A stretch of 41,422 bases of DNA, from the NCBI RefSeq assembly GCF_937910895.1, contig NZ_CALEMI010000083.1, positions 1-41,422 of the forward strand, written 5' to 3'. The stretch comes from an uncultured Dokdonia sp. Lineage in GTDB: Bacteria > Bacteroidota > Bacteroidia > Flavobacteriales > Flavobacteriaceae. Of this stretch, positions 25,654 to 32,560 are shown piece by piece; position 1 is the stretch's first letter, and each line of letters starts with the position of its first letter. Both the position numbers and the translations under genes were made by a program. The notes under the pieces are model-generated. The model saw only the letters and a program-made list of their open reading frames with translations, did not search any database and was not told the DNA's origin.

Positions 25654-26665
25654 GAATGGTTCCTGCTTTTTCACGTAAGGAAATAGGCTTTTGATTTCGG
25701 ATCACTGTCAGAATTTCAGCAATGATAGAGATGGCGATTTCTGAAGCACTTTGAGCGCCAATATTTATTCCAGCTGGCCCGTGCACCTTCTCTATAAACT
25801 CAGGTTCGGTATCTGGAAAACGCTCTAAAAACTCAGCAAACAGTCGTTCCCTGCGATGAGTAGGTCCCAATAGTCCGAAATATGCTGGATTCGTTTCGCG
25901 CAAAGCGATCAGGTATTGCACATCTTTATTAAAACTATGTGTCATTAGGACCACAGCGGTATTTTCATCAATTCTGGAGGTATCCAAGTTATCAAACGTG
26001 GGAGTGCTTAAACTACTTGCGCCTGTAAAATAATCTATGCTTTTTTGCTCATCAGGCGGAGCGATGATGTGTACGTCCCATCCCACATTACTAGTCATTT
26101 TTGACAGTTCGACGGCATCGTGTTCTGCTCCAAAAATATAAAGTTGAAAAATGGGAGAAAACGTTTGCAAAAAGCTTTCTAGGGATGTGTCTATTTGAGC
26201 ATTAGGAAACATAGGAAATTTTTGATCCTTCATTTCGATGATGGTACCCATTTGAAAACTTTTGGATTGCTCAAGGGCATCAAAGCTGTAATAACTTTGA
26301 CAGTGAAAAGTTTCCCGAGTTTGTAATGTGGTTGAGAACGCTTTCGCGAAAGCGGAATCCACATAAAAAGGTTCTAGTAAAATATAAATAATACCCTCGC
26401 ATCCTAAGCGGAATCTGCCATCATAAGACATTATTTTTGGTTGCTGGCTCTTAAAAATAGACTGCGCTTGACGCGCCACTTCTTTTTCTACACAACCACC
26501 ACTCACAGCTCCCTGCCATTCTCCACGGTCACTGATAAGCATACGAACTCCAGGCTTTCTGTAAGACGAGCCCTCCAGAGCCACGACCGTTGCCAAGACT
26601 ATTTTTATGCCTTTTTGTTGCCAATGCAAGGCTGTGTTAATAAGTGTTTTGAATTCGTGGGTCAT
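25646..26665 (-). CDS. XdhC/CoxI-family molybdoenzyme maturation factor
   Basis: A 339-aa protein with the two parts of XdhC proteins. The N-terminal domain has 'VLATVVALEGSSYRKPGVRM' and 'WQGAVSGGCVEKEVARQA'. The C-terminal part is Rossmann-like, with 'LYIFGAEHDAVELSKM' and 'YFGLLGPTHRRERLF' and a 'HGPAGINIGAQSASEIAISI' end. XdhC binds the mature cofactor, promotes its sulfuration and hands it to the apo-enzyme. It follows iorB on the same strand after a 69-bp gap holding an intrinsic terminator, and overlaps mocA by 8 bp. It carries a palindrome copy at 26339-26354. Confidence 0.92.
   Translation of the reverse strand: MTHEFKTLINTALHWQQKGIKIVLATVVALEGSSYRKPGVRMLISDRGEWQGAVSGGCVEKEVARQAQSIFKSQQPKIMSYDGRFRLGCEGIIYILLEPFYVDSAFAKAFSTTLQTRETFHCQSYYSFDALEQSKSFQMGTIIEMKDQKFPMFPNAQIDTSLESFLQTFSPIFQLYIFGAEHDAVELSKMTSNVGWDVHIIAPPDEQKSIDYFTGASSLSTPTFDNLDTSRIDENTAVVLMTHSFNKDVQYLIALRETNPAYFGLLGPTHRRERLFAEFLERFPDTEPEFIEKVHGPAGINIGAQSASEIAISIIAEILTVIRNQKPISLREKAGTIHG
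26339..26354. repeat. Perfect 16-bp palindrome around the TTTCGCGAAA core
   Basis: CGCTTTCGCGAAAGCG inside the xdhC-like gene, read on the minus strand as S-A-F-A-K-A-F. Confidence 0.85.
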
Positions 26666-26680
26666 GTATTATCTTAAAAA

Positions 26681-26713
26681 AATCTTCCTCAAAGACAAGC
26701 TTCGAGGAAGATT
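26681..26713 (-). terminator. Intrinsic terminator between iorB and xdhC
   Basis: Arms AATCTTCCTC (26681-26690) and GAGGAAGATT (26704-26713) form a 10-bp stem with a 13-nt loop. On the minus strand it is followed directly by a U-run (GAUUUUUUUAA). It lies 21 bp beyond the iorB stop. It should reduce read-through into xdhC and mocA, so the structural enzyme would be made in excess over its maturation factors unless a second promoter exists. Confidence 0.85.
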
Positions 26714-26734
26714 ATGATGTAAACTCGTTTATAA

Positions 26735-28990
26735 TTATCCTTTAAGTTCTTGGCTCGCCATAAATGGCTGATGATAGTGTCGCTTTCCTGTCGCTTTGTA
26801 CAAGGCATTTGCCACGGCACCCATGATAGGTGGAAAAGGAGGTTCGCCCAGTCCTGTTGGATCTGTGTCACTTTGCACGAAATCGACTACAATTTTTTCT
26901 GGCGCCTCATTATGACGAATTAATCTATAGGTATCAAAATTCTTTTGTTCAGGTTTTCCTTCCTTAAACGTAATGGCACTGTACATCGCATGCCCTATGC
27001 CATCTACGATACCACCTTCTACGAGGTTAGTTGCCGCATCTGGATTTACCACAATACCACAATCTACAGCGCAATAGACATCCTTAACTTTAGGCTGGTT
27101 GCCTTTCATCTCAAGATCAAGGACTTGTGCGACATAAGAATTATGACAGAAATAGGCAGAAACACCACGGTTTTTTGAGGTACTCGTATCCCAATTGGAT
27201 GTTTTTCTTACCAATTCGAGAACTCCTATATAACGAGACGCATCGTAATCATTATTTTCTCCAACGGGATTATTTTTAGCTTTTTCAAGAAGTTCCAATC
27301 TTAAATCGATAGGATCTTTGCCCATTTCTTCGGCAAGTTCATCTAGAAAACTTTGCTCTGCACCTGCAATAAAGTTAGAGCGTGGCGCTCTGAAAGCCCC
27401 TGTTGTAATGTTTGAAGGAACTTCCCATGTTTCAGCAAGGTAGTTATCGATCGCTCCAGCTGGGAAGCGATTTGCTGCTAGCGGACTTTCAGGGATTCCT
27501 CCTGCAATGACATGAAAACCTATCAGATTATTATTGGCATCAAGAGCTGCTTTATAAGTGGCATGATATGCGGGACGATAGACTCCATTTGTCATATCGT
27601 CTTCACGTGTGTAGACTAATTTTACAGGCGCGTTAATTTCTTTAGAAATCACCGCCGCTTCTACTAAGAAGTGACCATATAATCTACGACCAAAACCACC
27701 GCCCATCCTGGTCATCATAATATCAATATTCTCTAACGGAATGCCCAGACGTTCTGAAACACTCTTTTCCATGATTTCTGGAGTTTGGACAGGTCCCTCA
27801 AGTTCTGCACGATTTTCTGTCACATTTGCGAAGAAATTCATTGGTTCCATTGTATTGTGAGCGAGAAACGGACACGAATAACTGCGTTCGATCACTCTAT
27901 CAGCATTTTTGAACGCTTTTTCAGGATTTCCATCCTTTCGCGCAAGCGTAGCTTTATCAACACCTATTTCTTGCATCATTTTAATATGCTCACTGGTATT
28001 TTCTAATCCCGCTGGACGGTTTACTGTTGAGGTACGACCAAAAATATTCATCTCTCTAGAAATTTCTGGTGCCAATTCCCATTCGGCTTTTAAAGCTTTT
28101 TTAGCTTGCATTACTTGCCAAGTAGTATCTCCGACAACCACCGCTAATTTTGTAAAAGCGGCTTGATCAAAGTAGCTCAGTTTTTGGTCTTCTGTATAGG
28201 AATCAATAATTAAAACGTCTGTAATGCCTGGCATTTGCTTTATTTCAGCATCATTAATAGATGTGAGCTGCATTCCAAAGGCTGGAGGTTGCACTATCAT
28301 CGCAATCTTCATTCCTTCACGCTGGGTGTCCAAACCAAATAACGGTTGTCCTGTTACGATTTTTTTACCATCTACATTCTTCCTTGAAGTCCCAATGATC
28401 GAAAAATTAGACTTTTCTTTTAAGGTTACATTTTCTGGAACTTCCAATTTTGCAGCGATAGATGCCATCTCTCCAAAACCTACTTTTTTATCACTAGCCG
28501 TATGAATGATGAATCCTTCTTTGGTTTCTATTTCACTTACAGGTACTTGCCAAGTATTGGCAGCAGCTTGCTTGAGCATTTCTCTTGCTGTTGCTCCTGC
28601 GGTACGTAAAGGTTCCCAACCTGCACGTATAGACTGGCTCCCTCCTGCAAGTTGACGGGTAAATATATCTGTATTTAAAGGCGCCTGCTCTACGATTACA
28701 TTTGCCCAATCTACATCTAACTCTTCGGCGACGAGCATAGGCATCGAGGTTTTGACATTTTGACCTATTTCTGGATTAGGGGACATAATAGTTACTACAC
28801 CATTATCGCCTATTTTTAAAAATCCGTTGAGTTCGAACCACTCCTTAGGCATTTCCATACCCAGCGCCTTGGCTTCAGGAGTTTCCTTACAAGAGACTAA
28901 ATAATTAAAACCTATAACCAATCCTCCTCCGGCAAGGGATACATTCTTGATAAAAGAACGTCTTCCTAATGTTTTCTTTGTTGTGCTCAT
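26735..28990 (-). CDS. IorB-like molybdopterin-binding subunit (xanthine oxidase family), Tat-exported
   Basis: A 751-aa protein resembling the large subunit of isoquinoline 1-oxidoreductase and related aldehyde dehydrogenases; it holds the Mo-cytosine-dinucleotide cofactor. The start at 28990 (MSTTKKTL) puts a twin-arginine signal at the N-terminus: Arg10-Arg11 in GRRSFIKN, a hydrophobic stretch, and a lipobox LVSC ending at Cys34, so a Tat-exported lipoprotein is likely. Cofactor-binding blocks include 'MMTRMGGGFGRRLYGHF' and 'TGAFRAPRSNFIAGAEQSFL'. The catalytic Glu lies near residue 716 in GLGEPPFPP. The partner [2Fe-2S] gene is 25 bp upstream. No FAD subunit is present, so electrons probably leave through a periplasmic carrier. 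The substrate is unknown. Confidence 0.92.
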   Translation of the reverse strand: MSTTKKTLGRRSFIKNVSLAGGGLVIGFNYLVSCKETPEAKALGMEMPKEWFELNGFLKIGDNGVVTIMSPNPEIGQNVKTSMPMLVAEELDVDWANVIVEQAPLNTDIFTRQLAGGSQSIRAGWEPLRTAGATAREMLKQAAANTWQVPVSEIETKEGFIIHTASDKKVGFGEMASIAAKLEVPENVTLKEKSNFSIIGTSRKNVDGKKIVTGQPLFGLDTQREGMKIAMIVQPPAFGMQLTSINDAEIKQMPGITDVLIIDSYTEDQKLSYFDQAAFTKLAVVVGDTTWQVMQAKKALKAEWELAPEISREMNIFGRTSTVNRPAGLENTSEHIKMMQEIGVDKATLARKDGNPEKAFKNADRVIERSYSCPFLAHNTMEPMNFFANVTENRAELEGPVQTPEIMEKSVSERLGIPLENIDIMMTRMGGGFGRRLYGHFLVEAAVISKEINAPVKLVYTREDDMTNGVYRPAYHATYKAALDANNNLIGFHVIAGGIPESPLAANRFPAGAIDNYLAETWEVPSNITTGAFRAPRSNFIAGAEQSFLDELAEEMGKDPIDLRLELLEKAKNNPVGENNDYDASRYIGVLELVRKTSNWDTSTSKNRGVSAYFCHNSYVAQVLDLEMKGNQPKVKDVYCAVDCGIVVNPDAATNLVEGGIVDGIGHAMYSAITFKEGKPEQKNFDTYRLIRHNEAPEKIVVDFVQSDTDPTGLGEPPFPPIMGAVANALYKATGKRHYHQPFMASQELKG

Positions 28991-29015
28991 CTGTACTGTT
29001 TTTAGGTGAAACTCC

Positions 29016-29480
29016 TTAGCTAAGGTTTTGGTTAGATGCTGTTTTGATTGCTTTTTTGATACGAGTATAAGTACCACAACGACAAATATTACCGCTCATC
29101 GCATCATCTATATCTGAATCAGAAGGCGAAGAATTTTTCTTTAGTAAGGCCGTAGCGCTCATAATTTGTCCTGCCTGACAGTATCCACATTGTGGGACAT
29201 CATGCTCCAGCCAAGCTTCCTGAACTGGATGGTCTCCATTTTCTGAAATACCTTCAATGGTCGTTATGGCATAATCGGCAGCTACAGAAACGGGAGTAAT
29301 ACAAGACCTAGCCGCATCCCCATCAATATGAACGGTACAGGCGCCACACTGAGCGATTCCACATCCAAATTTTGTTCCTACCAGCCCGAGATGGTCGCGT
29401 AATACCCATAACAATGGGGTACTCTCTTCGACATCTACTTGATGTTTTTTACCGTTTACTTTGAGATTATATGTTGCCAT
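29016..29480 (-). CDS. IorA-like [2Fe-2S] subunit
   Basis: A 154-aa electron-transfer subunit with two [2Fe-2S] clusters. The N-terminal ferredoxin-like cluster uses Cys40, Cys45, Cys48 and Cys60 ([13 protein letters not shown]...SC). The C-terminal four-helix cluster uses Cys98, Cys101, Cys133 and Cys135 (QCGYC...ICRC). All eight ligands are present and length is normal. It has no signal peptide, as expected for a subunit that travels with its Tat-signal-bearing partner. It is the first gene of the minus-strand iorA-iorB unit; its leader contains a hairpin followed by a U-run. Confidence 0.95.
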   Translation of the reverse strand: MATYNLKVNGKKHQVDVEESTPLLWVLRDHLGLVGTKFGCGIAQCGACTVHIDGDAARSCITPVSVAADYAITTIEGISENGDHPVQEAWLEHDVPQCGYCQAGQIMSATALLKKNSSPSDSDIDDAMSGNICRCGTYTRIKKAIKTASNQNLS

Positions 29481-29525
29481 AACGTAATGCTTTTTATCTA
29501 GGTTAGACGCTGCTTTAAAGTTAGT

Positions 29526-29578
29526 AAAAAAAGACGAGTCTGTTTTTATTTGATTACTTTTTAACTTAGACCGTCTTT
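29526..29578 (-). terminator. Terminator-like hairpin in the iorA leader
   Basis: Arms at 29530-29541 and 29568-29578 pair over 11 bp with one bulged base and a 26-nt loop. On the minus strand the stem runs into UUUUUUU. It lies about 45 nt upstream of the iorA start, so it would act as a leader attenuator or would end a minus-strand small RNA made from 29579-30040. I do not recognise a known riboswitch. Confidence 0.6.
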
Positions 29579-30038
29579 ATTAGTTACAGACCGAATCCAC
29601 TCCAATAGGATATTATTAACTGTCTTTGATAGCTACCTATTTGAATGTATGTTATTTGCTGTCGTCGCAGGAGTGTAGCAGATTGAAAGAATTTTTATGA
29701 TATTGTCCATGTTGAGAAAGTATTTCTTTTCAATAGTTCTTAAAGGTTTTTAGTAGTTTATAATTTAGGTTTTGAGTTGTTACTAGTAAATAAAAAATAT
29801 AACTACAATGGTAGATGCAAAAATGGATTATCTGATATGTTTTAGAATGATATTTCTGATATACGCTTTTGTACTTCAATCAGGCTCAGTATAGACTTCT
29901 ACCTCAAGATGTTCGTTGAAAGCGTACAGATCTATCCAAAATATAGAAGTAACCAGATAGTATCAAATACGTATTCTATCATTTTAAGAGTATTCCTAAA
30001 GACTGATGAATATCATCTTTTAACATACAAGAACGCAC
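29579..30038. other. Intergenic region between iorA and ppk2
   Basis: About 460 bp of AT-rich DNA between divergent transcription units. I see no ORF or tRNA. Its right edge carries the ppk2 promoter, and its left edge the leader hairpin of iorA. The rest is unexplained. Confidence 0.4.
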
Positions 30039-30046
30039 TACATTTG
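30039..30046 (+). promoter_or_regulatory. Bacteroidota -7 box upstream of ppk2
   Basis: TACATTTG matches the TAnnTTTG consensus of Bacteroidota primary promoters and lies 27 bp before the ppk2 start. No clear TTG is present at -33, so the match is partial. Confidence 0.45.
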
Positions 30047-30073
30047 GGTACATATTATGCTTAATAATCGTAC

Positions 30074-30922
30074 ATGAAATTTACCGCAGAAGACCTTACG
30101 CAAGCAAAAACGAGAAAAGATCTTATTGCTATTGCTAAAAAAAAGAAGATTCTTATATCAAAAGCTTTAAAAAAAATCAGATATGAAGCCGAGCTTTTAG
30201 AGTTGCAGGCGGAATTTGTAAATCTTCAAAAACATATTGCTGAGAAGAAAATTCGAGTAGCCATCATTTTTGAAGGTAGAGATGCTGCTGGTAAAGGGGG
30301 AACTATAAAACGTTTTAAAGAACATCTCAATCCGCGTGCCTCACGTGTAGTAGCACTTACAAAACCAACAGAGGTTGAAAAAGGACAATGGTATTTTAGA
30401 CGATATATAAAAGCATTACCGAATCCTGGAGAAATTGTCTTTTTTGATCGTAGTTGGTACAACCGTGCTGTAGTGGAACCCGTTATGGATTTTTGTAGTA
30501 AAGAACAGTATGAGAAGTTTATTGTACAAGTACCAGAATTTGAACATTTGCTTTATGAAGACAACCTAAAGATTATAAAGTTTTGGTTTTCTATTTCAAA
30601 ATCTGAACAGAAAAAACGTTTTGATTCTAGATTGAAAAATCCGCTGAAACGTTGGAAGTTTAGTCCTGTAGATATGCAAGGACAACAATTATGGGATCAA
30701 TACACGCATTACAAAGAGCAAATGTTTAGTAAAACGCATACTAATTTTAGTCCTTGGATCATTGTCAAAACCAATAATAAAAAACAAGCGCGATTAGAAA
30801 GCATGCGCTATGTATTGTCATTGTTTGATTATAAGGGCAAGGGAACTTCTAAAACCTCCATCTTACCCGATCCCAATGTCATCATGCGATACCACCGCAG
30901 CGCTATTCAAATTGATATCTAA
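30074..30922 (+). CDS. ppk2: Polyphosphate kinase 2 family protein
   Basis: A 282-aa PPK2-family protein, which transfers phosphate between polyphosphate and nucleoside phosphates in the cytoplasm. The Walker A motif is GRDAAGKGG at residues 68-76. The family signature FDRSWYNR (124-131) supplies the Walker B Asp, and the lid region has 'FSISKSEQKKRFDSRLKNP' and 'KRWKFSPVDMQGQQLWDQY'. Length and motifs fit a one-domain PPK2; whether it favours ADP or AMP cannot be told. It is followed 9 bp later by a paralogue broken by a stop codon. Genes of this type often help regenerate nucleotides under energy stress. Confidence 0.93.
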   Translation: MKFTAEDLTQAKTRKDLIAIAKKKKILISKALKKIRYEAELLELQAEFVNLQKHIAEKKIRVAIIFEGRDAAGKGGTIKRFKEHLNPRASRVVALTKPTEVEKGQWYFRRYIKALPNPGEIVFFDRSWYNRAVVEPVMDFCSKEQYEKFIVQVPEFEHLLYEDNLKIIKFWFSISKSEQKKRFDSRLKNPLKRWKFSPVDMQGQQLWDQYTHYKEQMFSKTHTNFSPWIIVKTNNKKQARLESMRYVLSLFDYKGKGTSKTSILPDPNVIMRYHRSAIQIDI

Positions 30923-30931
30923 AAAAAAGCT

Positions 30932-31705
30932 ATGAGTACTACAACACTATCCAAAGAAGATATCACCCTTCTCAATTCCAAAATAGGGTTAGAAACACTT
31001 TTGAAAAATAAAAAGGTAGACATTCCAAAAACATTGGCCGAATTAAAATACATCACCACACTTCGTAAAAAGCAAGAGGAATTGATTAAGCTTCAAAACT
31101 GGGTCATTGAAAAAGAGAAAAAAATAGTGATCCTATTTGAAGGACGCGATGCCGCTGGAAAAGGAGGAGCAATCAGGAGAATTACAGAATATATTAATCC
31201 GCGTCAATTTCGTATTGTGGCACTTAACATCCCAACAGAAGATGAGCGAAAACAATGGTTTTTTCAACGATATATCAATCAGCTTCCCAAACCGGGGGAG
31301 ATTGTTTTTTTTGATTGAAGTTGGTATAATCGTGCTGTAGTAGAACCCGTAAACGGATTTTGTTCTACGCATGAATATGAAATCTTTATGTCGCAGGTCA
31401 ACGAATTTGAAAAAATGCTGATACAATCGGATACATACTTAATTAAATTCTATTTTTCTATTACAAAAGAAGAACAAGCAAAGCGTTTTAAGCAAATAAA
31501 AAAAGATCCTAAAAAACAATGGAAAATGACGGCTGTAGACGAAAAAGCACAAGAGTTATGGGATCAATACACCACCTATAAACAACGAATGTTTGCAGAA
31601 ACAAATTCGCAAATCGCACCTTGGGTAATTATAGATGCGGATAAGAAATCACCCGCACGTCTAGAGGCGATTTGTCATGTTTTAGAAACTATTCCGTATT
31701 CATAG
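30932..31705 (+). pseudogene. ppk2: Second polyphosphate kinase 2, interrupted by an in-frame TGA
   Basis: A paralogue of the preceding gene (about 257 codons) that stays in one frame from 30932 to 31705 except for a TGA at 31316-31318. Walker A is intact (GRDAAGKGG near residues 71-79). The stop replaces the Arg of the FDRSWYNR signature: the sequence reads GEIVFFD, stop, SWYNRAVVEPV. A CGA-to-TGA or AGA-to-TGA change would explain it. Downstream motifs (SITKEEQAKRF, 'KQWKMTAVDEKAQELWDQYT') are undamaged, so the lesion is recent or is a sequencing error. The truncated 128-aa product would lack Walker B and the lid and should be inactive. A restart at ATG 31388 would give a 105-aa fragment without Walker A. 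Confidence 0.88.
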
Positions 31706-31755
31706 ACCTCTCATTGAATATTTCACGAAAGTAAACATTCAAAAAAGAGCATAAA

Positions 31756-31794
31756 AAATGCTTACATCAATCTATAGTGTCGATGTAAGCATTT
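31756..31794. terminator. Bidirectional terminator between ppk2 and the CBS gene
   Basis: Arms AAATGCTTACATC (31756-31768) and GATGTAAGCATTT (31782-31794) form a perfect 13-bp stem with a 13-nt loop. A-rich sequence lies on one side and ATTTATTTTA on the other, so it can stop transcription from both convergent genes. It ends 3 bp from the CBS-gene stop. Confidence 0.85.
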
Positions 31795-31797
31795 ATT

Positions 31798-32217
31798 TTA
31801 ATATTGTTCTAGATGATAATTGATCAGGTCTGTAGTAGTCACAATACCCATCAATTCTCCTTCATCAACGACAGGTAAAGCGTGAAATTCCTTTTTAGAA
31901 AGTATCTCTGCTACTTCTTTTATAGTGGTATCTGAGTTGACACTTACTAAATTTTTAGCCATTACTTGTTCTATAGAAAACATATTATATACCGTAGTAT
32001 CTACTTCTTGTTCATCATCAAACACTGCATCGGCAAAGCTGATACGTAATAAATCGGTATAACTCAACATCCCTATAATATGAGATCCACTTACCACAGG
32101 AATATGCCGTATGTTATTTTCTTTAAAAAGCTTTTCAGCTATTTCGAGGGTATCTTTTGTATTCAGTGTTACCACGTTTTTGGTCATAATACTTGAAACA
32201 GGTGTTCTTTTTTTCAT
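31798..32217 (-). CDS. Two-CBS-domain protein
   Basis: A 139-aa protein made only of two CBS modules. The first covers about residues 8-60 ('VSSIMTKNVVTLNTKDTLEI', 'NIRHIPVVSGSHIIGMLSYT', DLL). The second covers about 80-139 ('VMAKNLVSVNSDTTIKEVAE', 'EFHALPVVDEGELMGIVTTT', DLI). Such pairs bind adenine nucleotides or S-adenosyl compounds and often act as energy sensors. I chose the ATG at 32217 (MKKRTPVSS), because the 15 residues upstream from 32262 are outside the domain. It is convergent with the polyphosphate kinases, so a shared link to nucleotide status is possible but unproven. Confidence 0.9.
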   Translation of the reverse strand: MKKRTPVSSIMTKNVVTLNTKDTLEIAEKLFKENNIRHIPVVSGSHIIGMLSYTDLLRISFADAVFDDEQEVDTTVYNMFSIEQVMAKNLVSVNSDTTIKEVAEILSKKEFHALPVVDEGELMGIVTTTDLINYHLEQY

Positions 32218-32560
32218 AATCGTTACGTTTAATTTGTTACCTAAAAGTAGATCAATTATCACCTAAAAAAGATGATAAAAGTCAGTGTACAGAAAAAGAT
32301 CCTCCCTGATATTTAAAGACTGTTTTGGGGTGTTGTGCGCTTTCGCGAAAGCATAGTGAGGAATAAGTGTATACTGAACCTAGTCGGAGTACAAAAGCGT
32401 ATAAAAGAGCTTTACAATACTAAAGAATAGTATTACTAGGAATTCTATTTTTGATGGCCATAAAATATATTTCTAGCCAAAAAATAGTTTACACGAAATT
32501 TCATTAGTTTTAACCAGATTTCATGCAAACCAACAAGTAAAAAAGAGGTAATCATCTGAT
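32218..32560. other. Divergent intergenic region with a palindrome copy
   Basis: About 340 bp between the minus-strand CBS gene and the plus-strand kinase-aminotransferase gene. It should contain promoters for both. On the minus side TACTTTTA resembles a -7 box. The only intergenic copy of the GCTTTCGCGAAAGC palindrome lies here (32339-32352). No ORF is visible. Confidence 0.45.
32339..32352. repeat. Perfect 14-bp palindrome GCTTTCGCGAAAGC, intergenic
   Basis: This is the same core as the copies inside the molybdenum genes, here between divergent genes and about 120 bp from the CBS gene start. Confidence 0.85.

Noticed and set aside
29526-29578. Molybdenum cofactor riboswitch upstream of iorA
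   Set aside because: The segment is too short and simple to match the known multi-stem Moco element; only a terminator-like hairpin can be supported.
31316-31318. TGA as selenocysteine or recoded codon
   Set aside because: The conserved residue is Arg, not Cys, and no SECIS-like hairpin follows at once; a nonsense change or sequencing error is simpler.
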